Shown piece after piece: positions 51,495 to 61,896 of a stretch of 64,000 nt of DNA. Origin of the DNA: Ruegeria atlantica (GTDB taxonomy: Bacteria > Pseudomonadota > Alphaproteobacteria > Rhodobacterales > Rhodobacteraceae). The notes below the pieces were generated by a model that ran no database searches, had not been told where the DNA came from, and saw nothing but the letters and a program-made list of their open reading frames with translations. Within the stretch, counting starts at the first letter, position 1. Every line of letters starts with the position of its first letter. The stretch lies in the NCBI RefSeq assembly GCF_013033965.1, contig NZ_WQFE01000005.1, positions 1 through 64,000 on the forward strand, read 5' to 3'. The translations under genes and the position numbers were made by a program.

Positions 51495-53153
51495 CTAAGA
51501 CCGGTCCCGCCAGCGGTTCACAATCGGGTATCTGCGATCCAGCCAGAAAGCCCTGTTAGTCAGACGGGTGCCCGGTGCGGACTGAAACCGCTTGTATTCG
51601 CTGATATAGATCAGGTGCTCGACCCGGCGGGCGACGTCTGCGTCGAACCCTGCCGCTTCGCAATCCGCAATTGACCCGTCGCGGTCGACCAGAATTTCCA
51701 GAATGGCATCCAGTTCCGGGTAGTCCGGAAGGCTGTCACTGTCTTTCTGGTCTTCACGCAGCTCAGCACTGGGCGGCTTGTCGATCACCGAAGGGCGGAT
51801 CACCTCGCCCTCGGGTCCCATCATCCAGCCGCGATGGTTGGCATTGCGCCAGCGGCACGTTTCAAACACGCGGGTTTTGTACAGATCCTTGATCGGGTTA
51901 TAGCCGCCATTCATGTCGCCATAGATGGTTGCATAGCCGACAGCCACCTCGGACTTGTTGCCCGTGGTCAGCAGCATTTCACCAAACTTGTTCGAGATCG
52001 CCATCAACAGCATTCCGCGCAGGCGAGACTGGATATTTTCTTCGGTCAAATCCGCCTCGTGCCCGACAAACAGCGGAGCAAGTGTGTCTGTCACAGCCGC
52101 CCGGCTATCCGAGATCGGCACATAATCGTAGTGCACGCCCAACGCCTTGGCGACGGCTTCAGCGTCATCCAGCGAAGCCTGACTGGTGTATTCTGACGGC
52201 AGCATTACGCACCGGACATTTTCGGCACCGATTGCGTCAACGGCAATTGCCGCGACCAACGCCGAGTCCACACCGCCCGACAATCCCAGCAACGCCTTTT
52301 TGAACCCGGTCTTAGCCATGTAATCGCGCAAAGACTGAACCATGGCGCGATAGTCCTGCTCCCACTCATCCGGCTGCGGCACAATCTCGGCTGGTACAAT
52401 GCGCCAGCCATCATCACCGCGTTCCAGATCGATATGCGTTACGGCCTCGTCAAAAACCGGCATCCGAAACGCTATCTCGCCGCCCGGGTTTAGCCCGAAG
52501 GTCGCACCATCAAAGACTTGATCGTCCTGCCCTCCTACCATGTTCAGGTAAATCAGAGGCAGACCGGTCTCAATCACACGGGCAACCATGTGGTTCAGGC
52601 GCACATCGTACTTGTTGCGGAAGTAGGGTGAACCATTGGGGATCAAGAGAAACTCGGCCCCGGTTTCTTCCAGTGTTTCCGAAACATCAGGATGCCAGCT
52701 GTCTTCGCAAATCGGGCTGCCGATCCGCGAATTACCAACCGAATAAGGTCCGCCCAAGGGTCCGGCGTCGTATAGGCGCACCTCGTCGAATACGGTTTCA
52801 TTCGGCAAGTGATGTTTCAAAACCTTGCTGCCTATGCGACCACCTTTGAGGATCAGATAGGCATTGAACAACTTGCCGCCCTCGGTCCACGGACCACCGA
52901 TAGCGATGGCGGGTCCGTCGGCACATTGCTCGGCCAGATTCTGAACCGCAGTCATGGCCGCCTGATGAAATACCGGCTTTATGATCAGATCCTGCGTATT
53001 GTAACCGGTAATGAACATTTCAGGGAAAGCGACAAGGTCGGCACCGGCCTCTTGCCCTTGCTTCCACGCCGCAAGCGCCTTGTCCAAATTGCCTTGGATG
53101 TCCCCAACAACGGGGTTGAGTTGCGCCAGAGTAATGCGGAAACTGTTGGCCAT
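51495..53153 (-). CDS. nadE: Glutamine-dependent NAD(+) synthetase
   Basis: NadE completes NAD synthesis by amidating deamido-NAD. The 552-residue protein has an N-terminal nitrilase-type glutaminase domain with the Glu-Lys-Cys triad (FPEMFITGY, the Lys of KVLKHHLPN, and Cys in GSPICEDSWHP). The C-terminal synthetase domain shows GLSGGVDSALVA and the LTTGNKSEVAVGY segment. nadD is about 18 kb away, so the two are not in one operon. Confidence 0.96.
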   Translation of the reverse strand: MANSFRITLAQLNPVVGDIQGNLDKALAAWKQGQEAGADLVAFPEMFITGYNTQDLIIKPVFHQAAMTAVQNLAEQCADGPAIAIGGPWTEGGKLFNAYLILKGGRIGSKVLKHHLPNETVFDEVRLYDAGPLGGPYSVGNSRIGSPICEDSWHPDVSETLEETGAEFLLIPNGSPYFRNKYDVRLNHMVARVIETGLPLIYLNMVGGQDDQVFDGATFGLNPGGEIAFRMPVFDEAVTHIDLERGDDGWRIVPAEIVPQPDEWEQDYRAMVQSLRDYMAKTGFKKALLGLSGGVDSALVAAIAVDAIGAENVRCVMLPSEYTSQASLDDAEAVAKALGVHYDYVPISDSRAAVTDTLAPLFVGHEADLTEENIQSRLRGMLLMAISNKFGEMLLTTGNKSEVAVGYATIYGDMNGGYNPIKDLYKTRVFETCRWRNANHRGWMMGPEGEVIRPSVIDKPPSAELREDQKDSDSLPDYPELDAILEILVDRDGSIADCEAAGFDADVARRVEHLIYISEYKRFQSAPGTRLTNRAFWLDRRYPIVNRWRDRS

Positions 53154-53300
53154 ACTGCCCTCTTGCCCTCGTCAGTCTTAATGCCATTTAGCAGATCGCG
53201 CCGCGAGTAAAAGGCAAATGCGGCAAAACACGTTGCTCTGTCCGCACGGGTATCTTAGTTTTGCCCGAACAGGTGACAACCGGGCAACGCAGGAAAAACC

Positions 53301-54758
53301 ATGAACGCTATCCGCATATCTTTTGCCGCCACGGCGATGGCTTTGCTGGCCGCATCCGCATTTGCGCAAGACGGACAGGTTATCATTGCGGATGATGATG
53401 TCGGCGGCGTGTACGAGGGCACATTCCTGAACGGCCTGCGCCACGGCGAAGGTTCCTATCGCCTGCCAAACGGGTTCGAATATGTCGGTGAATGGGTCGA
53501 AGGCGAAATTCAGGGCAAGGGCATAGCGCGCTATGTCAACGGTTCGGTCTATGAGGGGATGTTCTCAAAGGGGCAACCCGAGGGTCAGGGCAAAATCATA
53601 TACCCCGATGGCGGCAGCTATGACGGGGAATGGGCTGAAGGGTCGATCAACGGAACCGGGGTTGCAAAGTACACTAACGGCGTCCGATACGAAGGCAGCT
53701 TCAAAGACGCTCGCTATCACGGCAAAGGCGTCCTGACCGACCCCAGCGGTTACGTCTACGATGGCGAGTGGTTGGACGGCGTCAAGCACGGCAAGGGCAA
53801 AATCACCTCTGCTCAAGGCAGCATTTACGAAGGAGAAATCAAGAACGGCTTGCGCGATGGACAGGGCACGCTAACCATCCCCGATGGCATGACATATACC
53901 GGCGAGTGGTCTGAAGACCGCATGACTGGCAAAGGTCGCCTGTTGCAGGCGAATGGCGATCTTTACGAAGGTGATCTGGTCGATGGTCGCCGCGAGGGCA
54001 ATGGCAAGGCCACCTATGCCAATGGTGCCACCTATGAAGGCGAATATGCCGATGACCGCCGCCACGGCAAAGGGCGCTTTCTTGGTACTGACGGGTTTGA
54101 CTACACCGGCGAATGGGTGGACGGTCAAATCGAAGGGCTGGGTGAGGTCACTTACCCCGACGGTGCCACCTATACAGGTGATTTCAGCGCAGATCTGCCG
54201 CACGGCAAAGGGGTTCAAACCTACCCGGATGGCACTGTCTATGACGGTGAATGGCTTGCCGGTATCTTCGAAGGCAATGGCAAGGCCACCTATCCCAACG
54301 GCGTTGTTTACCAGGGACAGTTCCAGAATGGCCTGAGCCATGGTAACGGCGTTCTGACTTTCGCGAACGGATATCGGTACGAAGGCGAATGGGTAGCCGG
54401 CGCGCGCCAAGGCAAAGGCAAAGCGACATTTCCCGACGGAACCGCCTATGAGGGCGATTTCAAAGACGGTCAGCGTCACGGTGAAGGAACCATAAAAACC
54501 CCACGGGGCTTCAGCTATACCGGTGGGTGGGCCGAAGGCAAAATCAGCGGCAAGGGTGTCGCGACTTATGCAACCGGTGACGTATACGAAGGCAACTTTC
54601 TGGACAACAAGCGTCACGGCAACGGCACCATGCGATACGCTAATGGTCAGGAAGAAACCGGTGTTTGGGAAAACGGTGAATTGCCCCCTGAAAACGTAAG
54701 CGCGCCGGACGCGACAGACACGGAAGCCGAGCCTGATACGTCCGCCTCTGACGGGTGA
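53301..54758 (+). CDS. Secreted MORN-repeat protein
   Basis: The 485-residue protein has a signal peptide (ISFAATAMALLAASAFA). It then consists of 19 MORN-type repeats of 23 residues from about 40 to 465. Odd repeats read mostly Y-E-G-x-F and even ones Y-x-G-E-W, so the true unit is an alternating 46-residue pair. An acidic tail (ATDTEAEPDTSASDG) follows. MORN repeats form beta-hairpin rods that bind lipids or proteins; here the location is periplasmic or extracellular. Function unknown. A long antisense frame opposite the repeats is an artefact of their regularity. Confidence 0.85.
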   Translation: MNAIRISFAATAMALLAASAFAQDGQVIIADDDVGGVYEGTFLNGLRHGEGSYRLPNGFEYVGEWVEGEIQGKGIARYVNGSVYEGMFSKGQPEGQGKIIYPDGGSYDGEWAEGSINGTGVAKYTNGVRYEGSFKDARYHGKGVLTDPSGYVYDGEWLDGVKHGKGKITSAQGSIYEGEIKNGLRDGQGTLTIPDGMTYTGEWSEDRMTGKGRLLQANGDLYEGDLVDGRREGNGKATYANGATYEGEYADDRRHGKGRFLGTDGFDYTGEWVDGQIEGLGEVTYPDGATYTGDFSADLPHGKGVQTYPDGTVYDGEWLAGIFEGNGKATYPNGVVYQGQFQNGLSHGNGVLTFANGYRYEGEWVAGARQGKGKATFPDGTAYEGDFKDGQRHGEGTIKTPRGFSYTGGWAEGKISGKGVATYATGDVYEGNFLDNKRHGNGTMRYANGQEETGVWENGELPPENVSAPDATDTEAEPDTSASDG

Positions 54759-54763
54759 TCAAA

Positions 54764-55429
54764 CTACCAGGGCACTGGCTTTCCAGCCCAATCAAAGAAC
54801 CCGCCTGTATCTGCAGGGTCCAAGGCGGCCATGACGGATAACAGATTCCGGGCGGCCTCATCAGGCACTACCGCGGGGTGTCGACCGACATATTTCTGGG
54901 TGAATGCTGTCTTGACCGTGCCGGGATGCAAGGCAACACAGATCGCATGTTTGTGGGTCCGAGCAAGTTCGATCGCTGTTGTTCGAACAATCTGGTTCAC
55001 CGCCGCCTTGGAAGCGCGGTAACTGACCCAACCACCCAGCCGGTTGTCACCAATCGACCCGACCCGCGCGGACAACACCGCAAAAACGGCACGTCGGTCG
55101 CGCGGCAACAGGCGCGCGGCATGCGCAAGCACCAACGCAGGTCCGACCGCATTCAGCGCAAACTGATCCATCATCGCCTGCGCCGAAAGAGACCGGATGG
55201 TTTTTTCCGGAGCCGCACCATTTATTTCAAGAGCGCCAGCCGCGACCAGAATCAGGTCGAACGGTCCTGCAATGCCTGCCAATGTCCGATCTACGATCTC
55301 GGGGTTGGTCAGATCAAACCCATCTTGCGATCGGGTCAATGGGGTGACGTGGACGGACTGATGCCGCAACCTGTTGGTGATTGCACCTCCGATCCCACCC
55401 GATGCGCCGATGACGAGTGCCTTTTCCAT
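54764..55429 (-). CDS. Short-chain dehydrogenase/reductase
   Basis: A 221-residue SDR. VIGASGGIGGAITNRL is the dinucleotide motif, VAAGALEI stands for the NNAG position, and the catalytic Tyr-Lys lie in WVSYRASKAAVNQIV. The C-terminal region ends early (GGFFDWAGKPVPW), as in small CsgA/Sniffer-like SDRs. Substrate unknown. Its ATG at 55429 lies about 100 bases before the leuA leader peptide, which is on the other strand. Confidence 0.85.
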   Translation of the reverse strand: MEKALVIGASGGIGGAITNRLRHQSVHVTPLTRSQDGFDLTNPEIVDRTLAGIAGPFDLILVAAGALEINGAAPEKTIRSLSAQAMMDQFALNAVGPALVLAHAARLLPRDRRAVFAVLSARVGSIGDNRLGGWVSYRASKAAVNQIVRTTAIELARTHKHAICVALHPGTVKTAFTQKYVGRHPAVVPDEAARNLLSVMAALDPADTGGFFDWAGKPVPW

Positions 55430-55530
55430 GCAGAACGAACTAGCTGTCAGCATGTCCCAATCAACACCCTGGCAAAAGAATCCTCGCTGCGCAAATGACG
55501 TAAATTCGTTCTTTTCATTCCTGCCGCGCG

Positions 55531-55635
55531 ATGTATAACCTCAACCCCATGATCAACCGCGCAGATATCCTGTTTGTCGACACCGCCCTTCGCGGTGCGT
55601 CTCTGCGTGGCCTACTGATCCTAATCCGCCTCTGA
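55531..55635 (+). CDS. Leucine-rich leader peptide of leuA
   Basis: A 34-codon peptide upstream of leuA. It ends in Gly-Leu-Leu-Ile-Leu-Ile-Arg-Leu-stop, with four Leu in the last seven residues, two of them rare CTA codons, and two Ile. Its stop codon lies inside the left arm of a perfect ten-base hairpin. This is the architecture of a transcription attenuator that measures leucyl-tRNA charging. A shorter start at 55549 (28 residues) is possible. It is too short for routine annotation. Confidence 0.65.
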   Translation: MYNLNPMINRADILFVDTALRGASLRGLLILIRL

Positions 55636-55680
55636 GCGTGCCATCCGGCGCGCCCGCTCAGAGGAGGACGCCCGCGCGCC
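55629..55680 (+). promoter_or_regulatory. Attenuator-like hairpins before leuA
   Basis: CCTCTGAGCG (55629-55638) pairs perfectly with CGCTCAGAGG (55655-55664). An alternative stem uses GGCGCG (55647-55652) with CGCGCC (55675-55680). The two cannot both form cleanly. Stalling at the Leu codons just upstream would cover the left arm of the first. Neither is followed by a clear U-tract, so the exact mechanism is open. Confidence 0.55.
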
Positions 55681-55714
55681 AAATGGCTTTAGGACAGACA
55701 AGAAAGAGATTCCC

Positions 55715-57289
55715 ATGACCAACGTGACCGACCAAGACCGCGTCTTGATCTTTGACACCACCCTGCGCGATGGCGAGCAAAGCCCCGGCGCAACCATGAC
55801 CCATGCCGAAAAGCTTGAGATTGCCGAACTGCTGGACGACATGGGCGTCGACATCATCGAAGCCGGTTTCCCCATTGCATCCGAAGGCGATTTCAAAGCC
55901 GTGTCCGAGATCGCGCAGCGGTCTAAGAACAGCCGCATCTGCGGCCTGGCGCGCGCCAATTTCGCAGACATCGACCGCTGCTGGGAGGCTGTGAAACACG
56001 CAGGCAAAAGCCGCATCCATACCTTCATCGGCACCTCACCCTTGCACCGTGCCATTCCAAACCTCACGCAGGACGAGATGGCCGAGAAAATCCACGAAAC
56101 GGTCAGCCACGCGCGCAATCTGTGTGAAAACGTGCAGTGGTCACCGATGGACGCGACGCGGACCGAGTGGGACTACCTGTGCCGCGTGATCGAGATCGCA
56201 ATCAAGGCGGGTGCGACCACGATCAATATCCCCGACACGGTCGGCTACACGGCCCCGATGGAATCCGCAGACCTGATCAAGCGTCTGATCGAAACAGTGC
56301 CGGGTGCGGATGAAGTGGTCTTTGCCACCCACTGCCACAACGACCTTGGCATGGCGACCGCAAACTCGCTGGCGGCGGTTGCTGGCGGCGCGCGTCAGAT
56401 CGAATGTACGATCAATGGGCTGGGTGAACGCGCGGGCAACACAGCTCTGGAGGAGGTTGTGATGGCGCTGCGTACCCGCAATGACATCATGCCGTGGAAA
56501 ACGGGTGTCGACACCACAAAGATCATGCATATCTCACGCCGCGTTGCGACGGTGTCGGGGTTCAATGTGCAGTTCAACAAAGCCATCGTCGGCAAGAACG
56601 CCTTTGCGCATGAAAGCGGCATCCATCAGGACGGCATGCTGAAGAACCGCGAGAACTTTGAGATCATGCGCCCCGAGGATATCGGCCTGTCCGGAACATC
56701 TTTGCCGCTGGGCAAACACTCGGGCCGCGCGGCATTGCGTGATAAGCTGAATACGCTGGGCTACGAAGTTGGCGACAACCAGCTCAAGGACATCTTCGTG
56801 CGGTTCAAGGAACTGGCCGACCGTAAGAAAGAGGTGTTCGACGACGATATCATCGCCCTGATGACCCTGGACGATGACGACGGCGACGATCACCTGCAGT
56901 TGGTGTCGATGAAAGTCACTTGCGGTACAGTCGGCAAGGCCGAAGCCACCATCGAAATGGAAGTGGACGGCAAAGAGATCATCGCCACGGAAACCGGCGA
57001 CGGCCCCGTTGACGCCGCATTCCGCGCCATTCGCGTCGTGCACCCGAACACTGCGCATCTGCAACTTTATCAGGTGCATGCCGTGACCGCAGGAACCGAC
57101 GCGCAAGCCACAGTTTCGGTGCGTCTGGAGGAGGACGGCATGATCGCGACCGGCCAATCAGCGAACACTGATACGGTTGTGGCTTCGGCCAAGGCTTATA
57201 TCCACGCGCTGAACCGCCTGATCGTGCGCCGTCAAAAGGCGGGTCCCGGCGCTGACACGCGCGAGATCTCTTACAAAGACCTGACTTAA
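55715..57289 (+). CDS. leuA: 2-isopropylmalate synthase
   Basis: LeuA condenses 2-oxoisovalerate with acetyl-CoA, the first step committed to leucine. The 524-residue protein has FDTTLRDGEQSPGA, the metal-binding HCHNDLGMA, the GLGERAGN motif and HESGIHQDGMLK. A C-terminal LeuA regulatory domain (about 390-510) mediates leucine feedback. AGAAAGAGA precedes the ATG. A leucine-rich leader peptide and hairpin upstream imply attenuation. It ends before a strong terminator that serves the convergent gene. Confidence 0.95.
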   Translation: MTNVTDQDRVLIFDTTLRDGEQSPGATMTHAEKLEIAELLDDMGVDIIEAGFPIASEGDFKAVSEIAQRSKNSRICGLARANFADIDRCWEAVKHAGKSRIHTFIGTSPLHRAIPNLTQDEMAEKIHETVSHARNLCENVQWSPMDATRTEWDYLCRVIEIAIKAGATTINIPDTVGYTAPMESADLIKRLIETVPGADEVVFATHCHNDLGMATANSLAAVAGGARQIECTINGLGERAGNTALEEVVMALRTRNDIMPWKTGVDTTKIMHISRRVATVSGFNVQFNKAIVGKNAFAHESGIHQDGMLKNRENFEIMRPEDIGLSGTSLPLGKHSGRAALRDKLNTLGYEVGDNQLKDIFVRFKELADRKKEVFDDDIIALMTLDDDDGDDHLQLVSMKVTCGTVGKAEATIEMEVDGKEIIATETGDGPVDAAFRAIRVVHPNTAHLQLYQVHAVTAGTDAQATVSVRLEEDGMIATGQSANTDTVVASAKAYIHALNRLIVRRQKAGPGADTREISYKDLT

Positions 57290-57291
57290 AC

Positions 57292-57323
57292 AAAAAAAGG
57301 GGCGGTCGATTGTCGACCGCCCC
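57292..57323 (-). terminator. Rho-independent terminator for the DUF2141 gene
   Basis: GGGGCGGTCGA (57299-57309) pairs with TCGACCGCCCC (57313-57323) around a three-base loop. On the minus strand seven Us (57298-57292) follow. The same stem may stop leuA transcription less efficiently. Confidence 0.85.
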
Positions 57324-57345
57324 AACTTATTTGCTTCCGGCCGAA

Positions 57346-57843
57346 TTACGGCCAGTAGAACAAGGTCAGATCCACTGGCTTTTCTGTCCCGATCAGCGAG
57401 TAGTCAAAGACCGGCGTGTCGTTGAGGTCGTTCAACCCCGATACCGCATACCCTTCCGTTGGCATGTAGTTCACATCAAAGTTCAGATCATAGTCTTCGT
57501 TTTCGTCGTGAAACGCGATCACAGCGAAATACCCGTTGTCGAGATCGGGGAAGTCGAACCGGACCGGCTTTTCGGAGGCAGGTGCCTCAAGATAGCCAGC
57601 GGCCTTGGAATATTCCAAGTTGTCGAAGGCCGCCGCCTGATCAAAGGCCATAACGATCACGTTGCCCTTGGTACTGCGCGCTCCGTGCAGATTGACAGTC
57701 AAGCCCTTGTCTTGCGACGTCGCAGTGGTCGAAGCCGCGGCTTGGTCAATTTCTGTGGTGAACCCCGAGGCAACCCAGGCACCTCCGACAAACAGACCTG
57801 CCGTCACGATGGCCGCCACGATGCGTTGTGTGTTGCTTGGCAT
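57346..57843 (-). CDS. Secreted DUF2141-family protein
   Basis: The 165-residue protein has a signal/anchor helix (IVAAIVTAGLFVGGAWVAS) and a DUF2141 beta-sandwich domain. The typical stretch is GNVIVMAFDQAAAF, then DLDNGYFAVIAFHDENEDYDLNFDV and EGYAVSG. Function unknown. It lies 17 bases downstream of the fatty-acid-hydroxylase gene on the same strand, so the two probably work together. Confidence 0.85.
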   Translation of the reverse strand: MPSNTQRIVAAIVTAGLFVGGAWVASGFTTEIDQAAASTTATSQDKGLTVNLHGARSTKGNVIVMAFDQAAAFDNLEYSKAAGYLEAPASEKPVRFDFPDLDNGYFAVIAFHDENEDYDLNFDVNYMPTEGYAVSGLNDLNDTPVFDYSLIGTEKPVDLTLFYWP

Positions 57844-57860
57844 CTTTGTGCTCCTACGCG

Positions 57861-58760
57861 TTACTCAGCAGGTTTACTCTGTTTGCGACCGTTCTTCGGC
57901 TGCCAGCCCGGTGGCCCGAAGAAAACGCCCATCTTGTTACCGAACCCCGGCATGTTCCAGACATCCTTGAACAAGCGGGCAAAGCCGTGGAGGAAGGCGA
58001 CGAATGGGTTGATCGAGTCGATTGGCTTGACGAGGCCATAGACAACTTCTTCTTTTTCTTCCTCGAACGTACCGAACATGCGGTCCCAGATGATCAGGAT
58101 ACCGGCATAGTTCTTGTCCAGGTATTTCGGGTTTGACCCATGGTGAACCCGGTGATGCGAAGGCGTGTTGAAGATGTACTCAATCGGGCGCCAAAGCTTT
58201 TTGATAACCTCGGTATGAAGCGCCGTCTGGTACAACTGCACCAAAAGCTCGGCAACCAGGACCATGAACGGGTTAAAGCCCAAAAGAACCAGCGGAATGT
58301 GAAAGAACAGCGGCCAAAACCCATCCAGCGGACCATGGCGATAGGCCACCGAAATATTGAAGAAAGGCGAGCTGTGGTGAACCGAATGCGTGGCCCAGAG
58401 GAAGTTTATCCGGTGCAGGATACGGTGTTCCCAATAGTATGCCAGATCGGCAAGGATCAGAACGATGATGAACGACGCCCAGGTGGTCGGGATATCAAAC
58501 ACGGCAAATTGCGACGCCCAAACATAGGCACCGATGTAGAAACCGGCCAACAGAACAAAGCTGATACCGATGAAGAAAACGAGCGTGATGAAGTTGGTGA
58601 CGGTGTCGCCCATCATCTGCCAGTTCAGTTTTTTGACCACGGCATAGCGGATCAGCTCAAAGGCCAGGAAGGCCATAGCGAAGACGAAGAACCAGTCGTC
58701 GATCAAGGTTTCCCAGTAATTCAAATGAAAATCACTGATATGGCGGCTTAGGAAGTCCAT
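57861..58760 (-). CDS. Sterol desaturase/fatty-acid hydroxylase-family membrane protein
   Basis: The 299-residue membrane protein has four or so hydrophobic helices and the histidine motifs of the di-iron hydroxylase family: HRILHRINFLW, HSVHHSS and HRVHHGSN. These coordinate two irons that oxygenate acyl or sterol chains. The ATG at 58760 has weak GGAAC upstream; a 58790 start is an alternative. It is followed by a DUF2141 gene. The substrate is unknown but a membrane lipid or carotenoid is likely. Confidence 0.85.
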   Translation of the reverse strand: MDFLSRHISDFHLNYWETLIDDWFFVFAMAFLAFELIRYAVVKKLNWQMMGDTVTNFITLVFFIGISFVLLAGFYIGAYVWASQFAVFDIPTTWASFIIVLILADLAYYWEHRILHRINFLWATHSVHHSSPFFNISVAYRHGPLDGFWPLFFHIPLVLLGFNPFMVLVAELLVQLYQTALHTEVIKKLWRPIEYIFNTPSHHRVHHGSNPKYLDKNYAGILIIWDRMFGTFEEEKEEVVYGLVKPIDSINPFVAFLHGFARLFKDVWNMPGFGNKMGVFFGPPGWQPKNGRKQSKPAE

Positions 58761-58942
58761 CGAAGTGTTCCGATTCCCGTTTGTTGTCATATGTGACAGC
58801 TTATTTACGAAGCCACAGTCAAAATTCAAGGACCTGATGCCGAAAAAAGGCGTATTCCCGCAAACCTAATACTGTCACAGGGGATAATATGCCTGAAAGC
58901 CTTGCCTTCAGACAAAAATTTATTGTGATCACTGACAGTATT

Positions 58943-59731
58943 TCAGTGAAGCTTCCCGAACAGGCTATCCAGCGTATTCGCAGACTCTTTCAAACCATAC
59001 GGTGCGTTCACAACAAACATTGCCGATCCGATCATGCCATGCCCTTCGCGCGCGACTGGAAAGCGCACCTCGTGATGCAGGACCTTTGGAAAATCCCGTT
59101 TCTTCAATGCGTCACGCATGGCCTGTTGCCGCCCATTGGCCAGTATCGGATACCACAGCGCAATCACACCCACGTTCCATTTGCGGTTCAGCGAAGCAAT
59201 AAGGCCCGGCAACCGGTCATAATCGGATTTGATCTCATAACTTGGGTCAATCAGCAAAACGCCACGGCGCGGTGTTGGCGGAACAAGGGATTGGGCCAGT
59301 TCAAAGCCATCCTGCTGATAGGTCTTGGCCCCTGTCGTGATCAAAGCGTCAGACAGCGCCCGGTATTCCTGCGGGTGCAATTCAGCTAGGTGCATCTTGT
59401 CCTGTGGACGCAACAGGTTCGCTGCAATCAATGGCGACCCGGGATATGCGGATTTGCCATATCGATCGTGCACGGCGGCAATGGCCTGGCTTAGGGGATG
59501 ACCGGCGTCAAACCAGCCTTCGGTCAACGCACGCTCTATTCCCGCTGCTGCTTCGCCGGTCTGAACGGCCTGATCCGAGTCCAACTGATACAGCCCGCGC
59601 CCTGAATGGGTTTCGATGTAGCTCAGCGGTTTGTCCTTCTGGGTCAGATAGGCCAGCGTTTCCGCCAAAATTGCGTGCTTATGGACGTCCGCAAGGTTAC
59701 CTGCGTGGTAAATATGTTGATATGAGAGCAT
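58943..59731 (-). CDS. rlmJ: 23S rRNA (adenine2030-N6)-methyltransferase
   Basis: RlmJ adds N6-methyl to A2030 of 23S rRNA. The 262-residue protein starts with MLSYQHIYHAGNLADVHKH, nearly diagnostic for the family. It has the SAM-binding Y-I-E-T-H-S-G-R-G segment, the catalytic motif IDPSYE and a C-terminal FVVNAPYGL. Chosen start: the ATG at 59731; eight residues more upstream are unlikely. Confidence 0.95.
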   Translation of the reverse strand: MLSYQHIYHAGNLADVHKHAILAETLAYLTQKDKPLSYIETHSGRGLYQLDSDQAVQTGEAAAGIERALTEGWFDAGHPLSQAIAAVHDRYGKSAYPGSPLIAANLLRPQDKMHLAELHPQEYRALSDALITTGAKTYQQDGFELAQSLVPPTPRRGVLLIDPSYEIKSDYDRLPGLIASLNRKWNVGVIALWYPILANGRQQAMRDALKKRDFPKVLHHEVRFPVAREGHGMIGSAMFVVNAPYGLKESANTLDSLFGKLH

Positions 59732-59821
59732 GTTGCCTTCTAAAGTCCCTAGCAAATAAGGCGGAAAGGTGCTGATTATCGCGGAATCAGCCCTTTTACC
59801 GGGCGAGTTGGCACCCTATAA

Positions 59822-60934
<1,113 letters not shown>

Positions 60935-60993
60935 GGCGCGCACCCTTTACCACGTAGGGTAAATTCGGCACGAGCAGCACGGGAAGGTAACCT

Positions 60994-61896
60994 GTGGCAA
61001 AAGACCGATCACAGCGCGATGAATACACGACCCCCTTGCGCCGCTTGCTGCTGGGGATCGTAGTGCTGTGCCTGTTGGGTATCTTTCTGATCTGGCGGAT
61101 CGACAGCCCGCGCGTGGAGCGGTTTCGCGCGCAGGTCGTTGACAGAGTTGTGCCGTCGATGGAATGGGCCATGGTTCCGGTCACCGCCGCTGTCAATCTG
61201 GTGCGCGACTTCCAAAGCTACCAACGGCTGAGCGACCAGAATCAGGAACTGCGCAGCGAGTTGCGCATCATGCGTGCCTGGAAAGAGGCCGCGTTGCAGC
61301 TGGAGCAGGAAAATGCCCGGCTTCTGGACCTGAACAATGTCCGGCTGGACCCGCGCCTCACCTATATCACCGGGGTGGTCATGGCCGATAGCGGCTCACC
61401 TTTCCGCCAGTCAGTCCTGTTGAACGTGGGTGAGAGAGATGGGATCAGAGACGGTTGGGCCACCATGGACGGGATCGGCGTTGTCGGGCGCATCTCGGGC
61501 GTTGGCCCGGACACTGCGCGCGTTATTCTGATGACCGACGCGTCCAGCGCAATACCAGCCACAATTCAGCCGTCAGGCCAAACCGCCCTGATCACCGGCG
61601 ACAACACCCAATCCCCATCGGTGGAGTTTCTCGAGAACCGCGAACTGGTCCGCCCTGGCGATCGGGTGGTGACCTCGGGCGATGGCGGTGTGTTCCCCGG
61701 CGGCCTGTTGATCGGGCAGATTACAGAAGACCCTGGCGGGCGTTTGCGGGTGCGTCTATCGGCGGATTTCGAACGGCTTGAGTTCCTTCGGGTTCTGCGC
61801 TTCCACTCTGCCCCCGCAATCTCTGATCCCGGAGGCATTGTGGGCCCGCGGCAACCCGAAGCCGCCCTGACCCCGCCGGAGGTCGGCGATGGATAG
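60994..61896 (+). CDS. mreC: Rod-shape-determining protein MreC
   Basis: MreC links MreB to periplasmic PBP2. The 300-residue protein has one N-terminal transmembrane helix (about 12-30), a periplasmic coiled coil (YQRLSDQNQELRSELRIMRA and on to about residue 110) and the beta-rich MreC domain (about 125-275). It is read from a GTG after AAGG. It overlaps mreD by eight bases. Confidence 0.93.
   Translation: MAKDRSQRDEYTTPLRRLLLGIVVLCLLGIFLIWRIDSPRVERFRAQVVDRVVPSMEWAMVPVTAAVNLVRDFQSYQRLSDQNQELRSELRIMRAWKEAALQLEQENARLLDLNNVRLDPRLTYITGVVMADSGSPFRQSVLLNVGERDGIRDGWATMDGIGVVGRISGVGPDTARVILMTDASSAIPATIQPSGQTALITGDNTQSPSVEFLENRELVRPGDRVVTSGDGGVFPGGLLIGQITEDPGGRLRVRLSADFERLEFLRVLRFHSAPAISDPGGIVGPRQPEAALTPPEVGDG

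Noticed and set aside
53871..54617. A 248-residue open frame antisense to the MORN-repeat gene
   Set aside because: It repeats with the same 69-base period, so it is a by-product of the repeat on the other strand.
58780..58800. TGTCATATGTGACA near the hydroxylase start, resembling a CRP/FNR site
   Set aside because: It lacks the TTGAT/ATCAA half-sites and overlaps a possible start codon; symmetry alone is weak evidence.
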